Positions 10,447 through 21,292 of a stretch of DNA of 64,000 nucleotides are shown here, piece after piece. The notes beneath the pieces are model-generated. The model ran no database searches and was not told the DNA's origin. It saw nothing but the letters and a program-made list of their open reading frames with translations. Both the position numbers and the translations under genes were made by a program. This DNA comes from Alentia gelatinosa (Eukaryota > Annelida > Polychaeta > Phyllodocida > Polynoidae). The stretch covers positions 8,151,124-8,215,123 of the forward strand of contig OX465584.1 of assembly GCA_950022655.1 (NCBI GenBank), in the 5' to 3' direction. Each line of letters begins with the position of its first letter. Position 1 is the stretch's first letter.

Positions 10447-10656
10447 GGTTGGTTGGTTAGTTTGATTTAACGTCCAGTTGACCATTACAGGTGCTCACCA
10501 GACTTTCTCAAGGTTCTTTTACACTAAAAGGGTGGTGATCGAATCTGTGTAATGAATTTAGGTAGAAATCTCATCCCTACATATTTACTGAGGTGAGGGT
10601 TATTTTACTTCCCACACAACATAGACATGGTATGAGAAGGATTGGCCTTCGATCTA
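10447..10656 (-). mobile_element. SINE, body type 2, head missing
   Basis: A TTGGTTGGTTAG tail, a TTTAACGTCCAGTTGACCATTACAGG body and the core up to GGATTGGCCTTCGAT are present. The tRNA-like head is absent. Confidence 0.7.
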
Positions 10657-10669
10657 GGGTGTAGGGACT

Positions 10670-10935
10670 ATATGTGGTTTATGGAGTCCCATTACATTCT
10701 CAATGGGGACTTTGTATGCGACAGATAATAAACAATTGGTCATGGTTTATGGAGTCCCCATACATTCTCAATTGGGACTTTGTATACAAGGAATAATAAA
10801 CATTGGGTTGTGGTTTATTGAGTCCCCATATATTCTCAATGGGGACTTTGTGTACTATGGATAATAAAAAATGGGTCATGGTTTATGGAGTTCCCATACA
10901 TTATCAATGGGGACTTTGTATACGATGGATAATAC
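10670..10935. repeat. Tandem repeat of about 66 bp derived from FB-A end
   Basis: Four units contain GGTTTATGGAGTCCCCATAC..TCAATGGGGACTTTGTAT..ATAATAAA. The unit resembles the palindromic terminus of FB-A elements (compare 50-84 and 29041-29090), so the array probably arose from an FB-A end. Confidence 0.7.
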
Positions 10936-10959
10936 AATCTGTGTACTGACTGTGATAGC

Positions 10960-11180
10960 AGTAAACCTGTGCCTCCAGTCAGCTGGGAACTATTTGGCGC
11001 AGGGATACACCGCTCATCGCGAGGCTTACAGTGCGCATGCCTGAACAGTCCCTGAGACGTCGTTCCGTTAATGTGATTGGTTGCGTCTCAGACTGGTTCC
11101 CCTCCCTGTGCTTTCTGCGGTGACGTACGTAGACGTCGGGCGGGGACCCCGGAGACTGTGGGGTCAGCGTGCAAGGTGAG
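10960..11180. promoter_or_regulatory. Promoter-like GC-rich island
   Basis: It holds an NRF1-like GTGCGCATGC (11030-11039), a CCAAT box complement TGATTGGTT, and CRE-like GTGACGTACGTAGACGTC. A donor-like GCAAG|GTGAGC at about 11174 could end a non-coding first exon on the plus strand. No coding frame was identified. Confidence 0.35.
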
Positions 11181-11227
11181 CGGCGTTACCGCAGTGTGAG
11201 AGAACCACATTCAGCACTCGGAGCCAT

Positions 11228-11740
11228 TCTCACATTCAACATGTTAAGTGGAGTTCACACGGTGGGATTCATGTACCTCACAGGGTGCAAAATCTCATAA
11301 GATTCTGTTCCTTTAAAGTGGAATTCACACGGTGGGATTTATGTACCTCACAGGGTTCAAAATCTCACAAGATTCTGTTCCTTTAAAGTGGAATTCACAC
11401 GGTGGGATTTATGTACCTCACCGGGTTCAAAATCTCACAAGATTCTGTTCCTTTAAAGTGGAATTCACACGGTGGGATTTATGTACCTCACAGGGTGCAA
11501 AATCTCATAAGATTCTGTTCCTTGTTAAGTGGAATTCACACGGTGGGATTCATGTACCTCACAGGGTTCAAAATCTCACAAGATTCTGTTCCTTTAAAGT
11601 GGAATTCACACAGTGCGATTCATGTATCTCACAGGGTTCAAAATCTCACAAGATTCTGTTCCTTTAAAGTGGAATTCACACGGTGGGATTTATGTACCTC
11701 ACCGGGTTCAAAATCTTATGAGATTCTGTTCCTTCTAGGG
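11228..11740. repeat. 70-bp satellite, seven units
   Basis: GGAATTCACACGGTGGGATT..ATGTACCTCACAGGGTTC..CTCACAAGATTCTGTTCC recurs every 70 bp from about 11250 to 11740 with few differences. A decayed inverted unit lies at 12080-12130. Period and lack of unique spacers exclude CRISPR. Confidence 0.9.
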
Positions 11741-11807
11741 AAAATGTCGTTAACAATCACAGGAGAAAAACATATCTCAGGGAAATGACCATTTAGACGA
11801 GGAGATT

Positions 11808-12040
11808 GTGTTTGTTTGTTTGGATCGTTTAACGTCCAATTTGTTCAATCTTACTTTGGATTTGACCGAATCTATAAGATGGAAATCCCACCCCTACACA
11901 TTTACCGAGGTGATAGTTCTTTTACTTCCCACATCAAATAGACATGGTATGAGAAGGATTGGCCTTTGATATAGCAGTAAATCTACCACTGCTGGGGGTG
12001 AAGGAGAAAGGTGGCTGCAGTGAGACTCAAATCGCCTTTG
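11808..12040 (-). mobile_element. SINE, body type 1
   Basis: A TTTGTTTGTTTGG tail, body TTTAACGTCCAATTTGTTC and a complete core are followed by a partial tRNA head (GTGGCTGCAGTGAGACTCAAATC). It is inserted between the 70-bp satellite and its inverted unit. Confidence 0.75.
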
Positions 12041-12074
12041 TTTGTGATCGCCTACATAATCTCAGCAGGATTTG

Positions 12075-12490
12075 TCTCAGACAAACACCCTGTGAGGTAT
12101 ATGAATCCCATCGTGTGAATCTCGCTTGAAATTCCCGTTCACAGGTACGCACAGTCGCAAGGTACGCCCAAATATGTGTTTGATCAACTGCCTCTCCGAC
12201 TAGAAATCTCGCAACTGGGTGTACCTCGGTACTCTTAGTCGTCGACTTGGGGTATCAAACGTTTGATATTCAGAATGCTTGCGACTGGGCGTACCTCCAG
12301 GCACCACCAGGAGGTACCTGGTACGCCTAGTCACAGACAAGCGGGAAGCGTGCAGTTCACACTGTGTATTTTGCGGCCCTCGGCGCTCGAAGGTACCTCT
12401 ATTCCGAAACTGGGCGTACATAGGAACCCTCAGTCTGCGACTGGGTGTACCTAGGTATCTCCAGTCGCACAGTGTGAACTGCGCTTTAAA
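12075..12490. repeat. Inverted-repeat element rich in GACTGGGCGTACCT
   Basis: The words ACTGGGCGTACCT or ACTGGGTGTACCT and their complements alternate through the segment, which ends CACAGTGTGAACTGCGC. The left end contains the inverted 70-bp satellite unit. It is probably one foldback-type element with subterminal repeats. Short frames on both strands are by-products. Confidence 0.45.
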
Positions 12491-12496
12491 GTAGAT

Positions 12497-12809
12497 TTTG
12501 TTTGTTTGTTTGTTTGGTTTGATTTAAACTCCAGTCAACCATTATAGGTCCTTACCAGACTTTCTCAAGATTCTTTTACACTATGAGGGTGGTAATCGAA
12601 TCTATGTAATAAATTTAGGTAGAAATCTCAATCCTACACATTTACCGGGGTGAGAGTTCTTTTACTTCCCACACCACATAGACATGGTATGAGAAGGATT
12701 GGACTTTGATATAGCAGTAAATATACCACTGCTGGGGGTGGGACTCGAACCCACTGAGTCCTACAACCTAGGGGTTCGTAGCTCTAACCACTGAGCTAAC
12801 TCCCCACTC
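12497..12809 (-). mobile_element. Full-length tRNA-derived SINE, body type 2
   Basis: This is the best reference copy. Read on the minus strand, box A is TTAGCTCAGTGGTTAGAGC and box B is GGGTTCGAGTCCC, followed by the core CAGCAGTGGTATATTTACTG, then GGTAAATGTGTAGG, and a tail of CAAA repeats (TTTG on plus). Pol III internal promoter boxes place the head in the tRNA-derived class. Confidence 0.85.
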
Positions 12810-13123
12810 CTCATTAAAGTAGAATAGTGCACTCAGGTTAAATTCGAGTTGTTTTCTCAGGTTCAATAGGATAAAATCGAATTGTTAACTTTTTCACTAT
12901 CTAGGAATCTCGTCTCGTAGCTTGTACAGTATGGTCAGGCCTTTCTCTATAAGTACCTTTTGATATACAGGAATAAAGGATTAACTGCCGAGGGAGACTG
13001 ACACAGATTCACAGACACCGACAGAAAACCTGCCAAAATAGCTCAGACAGAAGACACCCTGATTAGGTTTCTTATCTCCCCAACTCCCGGGAGGAGAGTT
13101 CAAGCCCGGTCCTAACCACACCA

Positions 13124-13648
13124 TTAAAGGCATATCCTACAATTCACGATGGCGCCATCTGGTGATTTTGAAATAATGTCCATTATCAGTCAAAACCGGT
13201 TTCATGGGATTCATTCCAATTATGCATGAGTAAATTTAACGTTTTGTCCAGTTTATCCAGTCTTTTAGGTATAATAGCCAATTTATATTTGCTTGATTTA
13301 TATGGGAAATGTACTGAAAAATATGGTTTTCGTCAATTTTTTCAAAAACAATCGGGGACCTATGATTTTTAAAACCTAAATAAGTAGTACTATACATCTA
13401 CTATATTCTGTGAAAGTTTGATAATCATGACATGGGTTTTACTATCTGAAAGCCAACTTCTTAGAATTTCTATATATTCTATTATAAAATTATCATAATA
13501 TTGATCTCTAAGTCAAAATCCAGCATGGTAATCCCCGATTTTTAAGACAGATATGGGCTCTACAATACTGAGAGATCATTGTATTAAGTGTCCAGAAAAA
13601 TGGCATGGGTTTTTAATTTTCAGGCCAAATTGTCGGATATGCCTTTAA
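13124..13648. mobile_element. piggyBac-like MITE, family M2, copy 1
   Basis: It is bounded by TTAA on both sides with inverted termini AGGCATATCCTACAATT and AATTGTCGGATATGCCT. It is 525 bp, AT-rich inside, with no transposase frame. Relatives are at 39167-39671 and, half-length, at 43930. Confidence 0.75.
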
Positions 13649-14289
13649 GTCAGAGGCCACTATTAACATTTAACATGGCTCAGTGCGGCGAGCAGCTCGG
13701 CACGAGAAACACTCATCTCAAACATCCAATCGGGGAGTTGGCGGCCTGCGAGCCCGGCCTACGGTATAATACGGCAATTCCCTGTGTCCCACTGACAGCT
13801 TCTTTACAACGCACTGGTTTACTGCCAGTAAAGTTCATCCGCAATTAACACCATTAGGGTAGCAAGGGAGATGATTTTCTGACCTGCAATATTAAACAGA
13901 GTCAGTTGATTGGGGCTTGGATTCCCCTTGTGGAATGCTCCACTCGATCCTCATGCAAAGTTTCCCAATTTGCATTAGATTATCTAACTGTAGAATATTT
14001 CACGAAATTCAAATAATATTCTCAAGTCGTGCAATTATACTTTTAAGTCGTCGCAAGAAAAGGGTTCAAGCCCGGCGATAGTGGTCATATGAATCTTGAA
14101 ATTATACTGATTAAATGAAACCCCAAAGTTAGATTCTTTAGTAAGTCTTATGCATGAAATGTTCCGTATTCCCAAAGGCATTCCAATGCAAAAATTTGGA
14201 CTATTTCCTTAATAATTTCTCTAATGAGATATGAGATATGCTACATAAAGTTCTGCCAGATCTATTTCTTTTTTCCCAGTGCAGCACTA

Positions 14290-14585
14290 AATTAAGAAGA
14301 AACCAACAAGTTTTGGTCATACGCTGTTCTCCAAACTGAGTTTGATGCGAAGTGATATGAATGAAGCGAAGTGTACATCACATAGCGTCCAAATGAGTTG
14401 GGAGAACAATGACTCTGACCAAAATGAGTTGCTTTCTATATTCATCTTTCCCCTGTAAACACTAAAAGAATGAACGACACTCAGGATATAGACCATGGGG
14501 AATCGCGTGCAATACTCGTAGGGGCATGGAGAACGAGTTCCCAATTTTAAACCTATGGGACAAAAATACCAGGGGTGAGATGAAA
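14290..14585. mobile_element. Foldback element FB-C
   Basis: It begins AAGAAACCAACAAGTTTTGGTC. The hairpin arms GTTCTCC..GATGCG and GCGTCC..GGAGAAC are interrupted by TGAG opposite TGAG. It continues GTAAACACTAAAAGAATG and ends CCAGGGGTGAGATGAAA. Confidence 0.65.
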
Positions 14586-14654
14586 ATAATGGACCTCCCT
14601 AACATTTGAAATGACACATCAGTCAATTCTGTGGTAGGTTTGTTCATTCGTAAA

Positions 14655-15030
14655 ACCTGCAGATTGGGAGGTAAAACCTTTTAGGGAGGTAGGCCGAGAG
14701 TTTGAACAACTTGAACAACCTTTAGGGAGGTAGGCAGAGAGTTTGAACAAACTTTAGGGAGGTTGGCAGAGAGTTTAAACGACCTAAATAACCTTTAGGG
14801 AGGTAGGCAGAGAGTTTAAACAACCTAAATAACCTTTAGGGAGGTAGGTAGAGAGTTTAAACAATCTGAACAACCTTTAGGGAGGTAGGTAGAGAGTTTA
14901 AACAATCTGAACAACCTTTAGGGAGGTAGGCAGAGAGTTTGAACAAATTGAACAACATTTAGGGAGGTAGGCAGAGTTTGAACAACCTAAATAACCTTTA
15001 GGGAGGTAGGCAGAGAGTTTAAATAACTTC
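14655..15030. repeat. Minisatellite of about 42 bp
   Basis: About nine units of ACCTTTAGGGAGGTAGGCAG-AGAGTTTAAACAACCTAAATA with small length differences. Confidence 0.9.
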
Positions 15031-15439
15031 CATACCCACAGACACTTTCATAAGCGAACAGCAATTGGACTCGAAATGACAGATTCAATAAGAATCACAA
15101 GAGTTTAAACGCGATTGGATGAATAACGATATCGGGAACGATTCTATCCCTGCTTTCTGACATTGTTATTTGAGTTGGTTCTGTAGCCACAGAGCAGATT
15201 GAAGGGCCAGTATTCTGCACACACTGGGGTGTGTCAACCCCTGTTTGCTGACCAGTTCCCTTGTAACTGACGTGAAGGGGGAAAGACAAGACTGTTGATA
15301 CCACCTCAGCGAGCTACCTTCCTCACACAGCCCCAGCACACACAGAATGGGGTCTAAACAGGTTCAGCAGACTGCCAATGTACATATTACTGAAATAAAA
15401 ATATAAAAAAATTATAATAAAAAAAAAGCAACAGACAGC

Positions 15440-15580
15440 TCGATCGTCGGCAGACGGCGCTGTATATACCTTGTCAGACCACGTGACGCTGACCACGTGA
15501 CCTGGCTGGCCCACGTGACCTCGACGCCATTCATCATTTACGTCCAATCAGCGTAGAGCACATCACGTGGTAGGTCCAGC
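15440..15580. promoter_or_regulatory. Promoter-like segment with four CACGTG E-boxes
   Basis: CACGTG occurs at 15480, 15494, 15512 and 15564, three of them as CCACGTGAC, with a CCAATCAG box at 15544 and TATATACC at 15462. CACGTG is bound by bHLH-ZIP proteins such as USF, MYC/MAX and the MiT/TFE group. No coding exon could be attached to it. Confidence 0.4.
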
Positions 15581-15639
15581 TCTCAGTTCGAGGCTCTGGT
15601 CACTATGCTGGCATTAGAAGTCGACACTCAGCTTTCTGT

Positions 15640-15980
15640 GGCCAGCCTGCGGAACTTTTAGAAACAGCCCCCAGTGACAGAAACTCCAAAACACAGCCCC
15701 ACAGTATGGAAATCTCATAAAACATGTATGTGTGAGAGAAATTACGCTAAACAGTCCTCACCGACAAAAAAAATCCTCAAAACAAGCTCCCACTGACACA
15801 AAAACCTCAAAACAGCGCCCAGTGGCACAAACCCCTACAATTTAAAAATCTCCTAAAAATAGCCCCCAGTGACAAACTCCCAGTCCTCCCCGATGAAAAA
15901 CCCCTCAAAAGCTCCTAAAAAAACAACCCTAGTGACAAACTCCTCAAAACAGTCAACAAGTCAAACAGTCAACACAAAAA
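15640..15980. repeat. Degenerate repeats of about 30 bp
   Basis: Recurring CCTCAAAACAGCCCCCAGTG-ACAAA words with many substitutions. No frame. Confidence 0.5.
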
Positions 15981-16165
15981 TCTGAAAATACCACCCAACA
16001 ACATTCTGCATGAGGCTTGTGGAGAACGACGACTGTGACCAAAACTCTTTGGTTTCTTCTTTAGTTCTGGTCAGTTCGGAGAAACTCAAAGGTGCTGTGA
16101 ATTGCTCCAGGCCACCCTTAAATAGGGGTCAACCTTAAAGTATGTAAGCACTAAGTGGCGGTGAC

Positions 16166-16189
16166 GGGGGGGGGGGGGGGGGGGGGGGG
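16166..16189. repeat. Homopolymer of 24 G
   Basis: An uninterrupted G run lies between GGTGAC and TAAAAAG. Length is likely unstable or assembly-dependent. Confidence 0.9.
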
Positions 16190-16379
16190 TAAAAAGTTTG
16201 GCACATTTCGCGTATGCCCCTTCTTTGTTCTATTGCGTACAAGATGTTCTATTGCAAGTGGGTTTTGAGGGTGAAAAATTTCAGCGATTTGCATACATAC
16301 TGAATGGATGGCTCCATACTAGAAGCAAATCCGACAGTCACAAAGTAACACTGAGTGGCTCGTAGATGCCCCAATCAAC

Positions 16380-16700
16380 CCCAAGCGGCCCTGAGGAGCC
16401 CGGAGCGGCTCGGAGCAGGTCGGAGCAGCTCGGAGCAGCTCGGACCCGCGTCCAGTGAGCCCCGGAGATCCCCGAGTGGCTCCAATCAGCACGGCGCCGC
16501 CCGCAGCGACGCCTAGCGGCAAAGACACGCGCCATCTGCATGCAGCGTCTTCCGCTGTGCGCGCGCCACACCGGAAGTCAGCTGCGTCCCGCGCCGAAAC
16601 GAGGAGCTCGGCGGCGTCTCCACGTCAAATCTCGGCCAAATCTCGTCTGCGAGAGTTGCCGGCAGACGCTGATTCTTGGCGCGCGCCACTTTGTAAAACG
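16380..16700. promoter_or_regulatory. CpG-rich island
   Basis: It contains tandem CGGAGCAGCT words (16400-16445), an ACCGGAAGT ETS-type site (16570-16578), and CAAATCTCGGCCAAATCTCG at 16627-16645, a word shared with islands at 38.16 and 51.85 kb. Short open frames on both strands have no recognisable domain. Confidence 0.4.
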
Positions 16701-16749
16701 CAATCTCTGGAGGCTTAAATGACCGCACCAGCGTCTTGAAGCAGCCAGA

Positions 16750-16934
16750 GGGCCCGTTTAATAATCTAGACTCGTACATGATGACGCTTTCCTGTAGGCC
16801 AGAGACCCGGGGACGTGGGACAATTTTATTTTACACTTATGAATGACCTTACGGACGGCTATCATCAAACATAACCCTTGTACGAGGTACAGAAAAGGGT
16901 CGTCATGTAAGATCCTAGATTATTAAACGGCCCT
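16750..16934. mobile_element. MITE family M1, copy 2
   Basis: The left end reads GGGCCCGTTTAATAATCTAG and the right end is its near complement, CTAGATTATTAAACGGCCCT. The internal TACGAGGTACAGAAAAGGGT matches the other copies. Confidence 0.8.
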
Positions 16935-16944
16935 ACGAGTTGGT

Positions 16945-17470
16945 GGTGCTTGTGGTGGCCCTGCTGTAGGTGGTTGGCCATGACGAAGGCCCTGGTGGTG
17001 GCCCTGGCCATGGTAGCCCAGGCAGAGGCCCTGGTGGCAGAGGCCCTGGTGGCAGTGGCCCTGGCGGAAGTGGCCCTGGCAGCAATGCCTCTGGTGGTGG
17101 TTGTCTGGTTTGGCAGTGGCCCTGCAAGGTAGTGGCCCTGGCAGAAGTGGCCCTGGCAGTAGTTGCCCTGGCAGTAGTTGCCTTGGGGGCAGTGGCCCTG
17201 GCAGTGATTGCCCTGGTACAGGTGGCCCTAGCAGCAGTGGCCCTGGCATTGGCCCTGGCGGTGGTGGCCCTGGCGGCTTTGGCCCTAGCAGCAGTCCTGG
17301 CAGCAGCAGCAGCATTGGGAGCAGATGCTCTGGTGGCATTGACCCTAGCGGCAGCCCTGGCGGCGGTGGCCCTGTTTGCCGTGGCCCTGGTTGCAGTGGC
17401 CCTGGCCCTGTTGGTGGTGGCCCTGGCAGCAGTGACCCTGGTTCTGCCCCTGATGGTGGTGATTTAAGGG
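16945..17470. repeat. GGCCCTGGC-rich minisatellite
   Basis: Units of 12-18 bp, GTGGCCCTGGCAGCA-like, are in multiples of three, so several frames stay open on both strands. The plus frame gives Gly-Pro-Gly-Ser repeats and another gives Val-Ala-Leu repeats. No conserved start, splice site or domain supports a gene. Confidence 0.8.
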
Positions 17471-17504
17471 TCAATGTCATTCCCCGCTCTCAAAACTTCA
17501 TTTA

Positions 17505-17745
17505 GTCGCTGTTCCGGTCGGCCGCCTCCATGCGTCCGCCGACGGACGACCACTTCCGGTCAGTGGTGAGAGAACGCCGGCCTTAATGCGCACGCGTCGA
17601 GTGGACATCAATTTCCGGCGCGCTCTTTAAACGATCCTAACGACCAGTGGCGCCCTCTATGAGCGACACTAACGATGCGTGGCGCCCTCTGGCGCCGCAC
17701 AATCACATCAAAGAGTCCGTGTCAGATCCTGGCGGCGGCGCGGGG
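17505..17745. promoter_or_regulatory. CpG-rich segment with ETS and CTCF-like words
   Basis: CACTTCCGGT (17550-17559) and two AGAGGGCGCCA words on the minus strand (17648-17658 and 17679-17691). The latter fit the core of the bilaterian CTCF motif. Promoter or insulator roles are inferences. Confidence 0.35.
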
Positions 17746-17765
17746 AACTAGCCCAGGTGATCCTA

Positions 17766-18131
17766 CACTGGTCACCAGAGCAGACCTTAGATTGGCAACC
17801 AACCCCTGTCTGCACTGAGCTACGATATAGGGATTGGTCGGGTTAAATCACATACGGTATCTGCTGTGTGCGCCTCAAACTAAATATTCTTTTTCCCATT
17901 TAAGTTCAGAGCAAATCCAGCTATTAAGAAATATTACTAGCCTGAAGAATTGATAATGAAAACTAGCTTTATGTTCATTATATCTTTATAAATTATACAC
18001 GAAAGTATATAAGACTAATTCTCCAGGCAGTACAGACAATCTGGGTGGAGAGTGACAAACACTTACAGCTACTGGTTCGAGGCGGCCACGGATTTAACCC
18101 AACCAATGCTCTGTAGCTCTGGCGGCCAGTG
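17766..18131. mobile_element. Non-autonomous element, family M3, copy 1
   Basis: The ends are near-inverted, CACTGGTCACCAGAGC and GCTCTGGCGGCCAGTG. Conserved inner words include CTGAGCTACGATATAGGG and CACGGATTTAACCC. It matches a longer copy at 41335-41905. Confidence 0.6.
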
Positions 18132-18184
18132 GAAGCAGAAGCAGAAAATACAGTCAATTTCTTACACCTATAATATATTTTAGT

Positions 18185-18490
18185 AAGCTATTGTGCTCTT
18201 TACATCCACAGTCCCAAATACACTGTTTGCATCAGGGTATAGTCCCTTTTGTTATACCCTTTAATATAGCAAAAAGTAGGTTTAGTTTATAAAATGGTTC
18301 AGGGAGGGGTTGGCTGGGGCTGGATAATACATGCAACAAACGATGGTTATGTGGACAGGCGGCTCTGTAAACCACTCGAGGTTGACGTCGTAACACCCTC
18401 ACTAGCGCTCGTGTATCACTACGCGTCAACCTCTCGTGGTTTACGGTCGCCTGTCCACAAAACTATTGATTATTGTCTATATATTCCCTG
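18185..18490. mobile_element. Foldback element FB-A, copy 2
   Basis: It includes the FB-A internal region (ATAGTCCCTTTTGTTATACCC) and the hairpin 18365-18450 with arms GTAAACCACTCGAGGTTG and CAACCTCTCGTGGTTTAC. CTCG at 18374, 18408 and 18433 marks the unpaired positions, all on the same strand. Confidence 0.7.
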
Positions 18491-18700
18491 ACCCTGAAAG
18501 TTGACCCAAGACAACCCCTCATAACCCCCACCACCCGCCCCCGCCCCCGCCCTGCCCTCACACACACACCCCAAGGCCTCTCTCATACACACGTCTCCAA
18601 ACATCGACCGCACTAAAAGTGTGCGGCCTACCGGAAGTGAAGTGACCCTCCCGACCCCTGGCGGCCACACCTGGCGAGCACCAGTAGGTATCTCGTTAGG

Positions 18701-18714
18701 CCAGTAGGTGGCGG
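18701..18714 (+). promoter_or_regulatory. CTCF-like motif
   Basis: CCAGTAGGTGGCGG matches the published CTCF core (CCASYAGRKGGC) at every position. CTCF is a zinc-finger insulator protein conserved in bilaterians. Occupancy is unknown. Confidence 0.4.
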
Positions 18715-18789
18715 TGGAGGGTGCGTGGGGTCGGTGTTGGGGGGAGGTGGGGAACTGTAACGGAGTTAACAGTCGATAGGAGCACTTTA

Positions 18790-19230
18790 ACGCGTGGCAT
18801 CGCGCTGCGAACAGTCAATAGCAGCTACAAAGGCGGGCCACACAAAGCAGCGGGAAGGCGGGAAGGATCCTTCTGAAGACGCCTTCGTCACTGTCACAGC
18901 ACAGCGCCGCCATGCGGACATCCAGGGCGACATCTTACCCAGCATGCACCGCGACAATACGGCGCGAGAACGCACGAGACGCTGCGAGAGTTAGTGTGAC
19001 AAGGAGACGCACACTGCACCGCTCGAGCAATCTATGAGAAACTCGTTTTGCGGCACAATAAACCGGAGTGGCGCAGTGTGATGGAGACGCGTAGACTGCG
19101 CTAGGAGAGTGGATTGTGTGCGTGCTGTTAGTATGAAGGCGGGGCGCGACCTCCGGGGGGAGACAGTCTCCACGTCTCCTCCCCGATGCCTTGTGTGGGT
19201 TCAGATCCGTCAAGTCACGCAGAGACATCG
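18790..19230. promoter_or_regulatory. CpG-rich island, possible promoter
   Basis: High CpG density with TTACCCAGCATGCACC (18934-18949), which resembles the ZNF143 core CCCAGCATGC. Open frames on both strands lack supported starts. A minus-strand ATG at 19228 begins MSLRDLTDLNPHKASG, but no exon border could be fixed. Confidence 0.3.
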
Positions 19231-19759
19231 ATTAGAAGTCTAAGCAATTCTCTTCACGTGTTTCCAATAGCGCACATCACTCTCAATGTCCCTGCTAGAT
19301 TTACAACTCTGACTTCAAGGTGGCCCCTCTCAGTGGTTGCTTAATCTGTGTATTGCTTTACAAATGGGACAATTTAATAATGCATACAAAACCTACCCTG
19401 CATGTTTCATGCAGCAAGCTTGATATACTGTAATTTCTTAATCATCATATGAGATATATCATTCTCATCTCATCCCATCAGACTCATTCATTCTTATTAT
19501 GTATTTGTAAATCGCTAGAACACCGCTTTATACATAGTAACATTATCACAGTCTCGTTGACTGAGGTCTTCTACAGTAGTCTAGCTTTGTTATAATACAT
19601 AATATGGAAACCCATATAATTATATGTAAATGATTTTATGATTATGGAACCTCCTGACTGTATTCACCCGGACCGTAGTACGCTGTGATGGAAGACCACC
19701 TATCCTAGGTGAATAACTTGCTAATAATAAACAAATTTTTTTAAAAAGAAGCTGTGCAA

Positions 19760-20000
19760 GCCAGTGTTCGAATGCAATTGACACGATTGTTTGTATTCCC
19801 CTGTTTGATCAACCTGTGCCTGCATTACGCCACAATGAGTCTCTGTTTCAGTCAAATCATTGACATTAAATAGGGCCAGTCTGAGAACCGACCCCTGCGG
19901 CACCCCAAGGTCTACTATTCCCTTTGACTCTCAAGTCTTACCATTGATAAACACTTCTCATGTAGGGACTTTAAATAACCAGGATAGGATTGTATTTTAT
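19760..20000 (-). pseudogene. Non-LTR retrotransposon reverse transcriptase remnant
   Basis: On the minus strand, 19909-19878 encodes GVPQGSVL followed by LALFNVNDLT, corresponding to the widely conserved RT block usually written GVPQGSVLGPLLF..INDL. Upstream codons give VFINGK with stop codons and shifts. The YADD box was not found. It is a dead fragment in the CARS1 intron. Confidence 0.7.
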
Positions 20001-20673
20001 CATTTGAGATATTATTGAGAGTGAAGATAATTTGATTTGTTTCTATTTTTTGTCATATTGATGGGTTTTTTTCAAACCAGACAAATAGATCTTGGATATA
20101 GATGAGTACATATCAAGTATATAGCTCAAATTTTTACATGGTTCAGTGGGAAGGTTCACTAGGGGATCATTGGCTGTCATTGAAATTGGGTAATTTAGGA
20201 GTTGGTATATCAATATTACACAGGATTTTCTTTTCATTATTTTGAAAATGAAAATATGAAATTCAATGGAAACATCGAAAACTGGCTTCCTTGAGTCAAC
20301 CTATGGTGTCTACATTCTGAAAATAAAAGAGCTAAGCTCAGTCCCTAATACATTTTTAAAAAAATGTTAAACCCTCCCCCCCCCCTCCCTCCCGCCTCTG
20401 CACGTGGATCTTCTTAGTGCAGTCAGACCCAGGAGGCAGAACCCTGGAGCGGAAATCAGCCAACCGTGACAACCTTTGTTTACAGTCAGGAACGGCTTAG
20501 TCCCCCCCCCCCCCCCCCTCACACACACACACACCTCGGCAAACCCTGGAGCCGTGTGTGGTGCACGCCGCAGCCTCCAGGTGGCACTGCAGCAGGCGGT
20601 CTGCTCTCTCCTCACCACGTGATCACACCCACGTGACATTACTTGTCTGTAAGTGTTGCCCACCCTTTGTTAA

Positions 20674-21011
20674 TTAACCCTTTAAGGATGCATGGTGCCT
20701 AGAGGCATCACCGCACTAAAGAAGCATGATGCCTTGAGGCATCATTGTTCCAATATCAACAACAAAAATTTAACAAAGAAATAATAGAGCACTATTCATG
20801 AAATCTTCAGAACATGTAGATATAATATCATATATAGTATTTCTATTCAAAAGAAATAAAATACTAATGATTATGTATAATATTTCATGATTACAAACTA
20901 GAATTATTAGTTTTAACCAACATGTGCCCGTCCTCTAGCCAGACAAACTGCCGCCAGTATCCTTCCTTATGGGAGTAGCTGGGCCCCTAGCAGCCGTCCT
21001 TAAAGGGTTAA
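20674..21011. mobile_element. piggyBac-like MITE, copy 2
   Basis: TTAA at 20674-20677 and 21008-21011 flanks inverted termini CCCTTTAAGGATG and CGTCCTTAAAGGG. It carries the subterminal palindrome GATGCCTTGAGGCATC. Same family as 85-455, in the opposite orientation. Confidence 0.85.
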
Positions 21012-21165
21012 TATGTGACTTTATTGGTATTTAAGTCTGTTCGCTAAGACGGTATAAGCCGTCCATAAGTGTTGAACAAAATCGACCCACATCGTCCCTG
21101 GGGCACCACGGCATACAAAAAAGGGTATGCATGCATGATCCTAGATTATTCAACGAGCCCCAGAA
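21012..21165. mobile_element. MITE family M1, partial copy
   Basis: It shares TCTGTTCGCTAA, CCATAAGTGTTGAA and the right terminus CCTAGATTATTCAACGAGCC with the copy at 3233. The left terminus is missing, and the fragment abuts the TTAA MITE. Confidence 0.6.
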
Positions 21166-21292
21166 TAATCTGTTGAAACTTTGAATTATGTTGATAAAGA
21201 GAACATTTACTTCAGTTTCTACGTTACAACGAATGGTTGGTATCAATGTTGTTTATGGAGCTCTGCCTTCCAGCTTCTGAGTGCATGTATTT

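Noticed and set aside
11228..11740. Possible CRISPR array
   Set aside because: Seventy-bp units are contiguous with no unique spacers, in a eukaryotic context.
12720..12805. tRNA gene
   Set aside because: The boxes A and B belong to a SINE head repeated at many sites. The acceptor stem and anticodon arm are not intact.
16166..16189. Poly-G run as a regulatory G-quadruplex
   Set aside because: A single homopolymer, prone to sequencing and assembly error; no associated gene.
16923..17505. Collagen-like Gly-Pro-Gly-Ser frame and antisense Pro-rich frame
   Set aside because: The repeat unit is a multiple of three, so several frames stay open. No signal peptide, conserved flank or exon border.
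18794..18994. Plus-strand frame in a CpG island
   Set aside because: No ATG near its start and no domain; better explained as promoter-type sequence.
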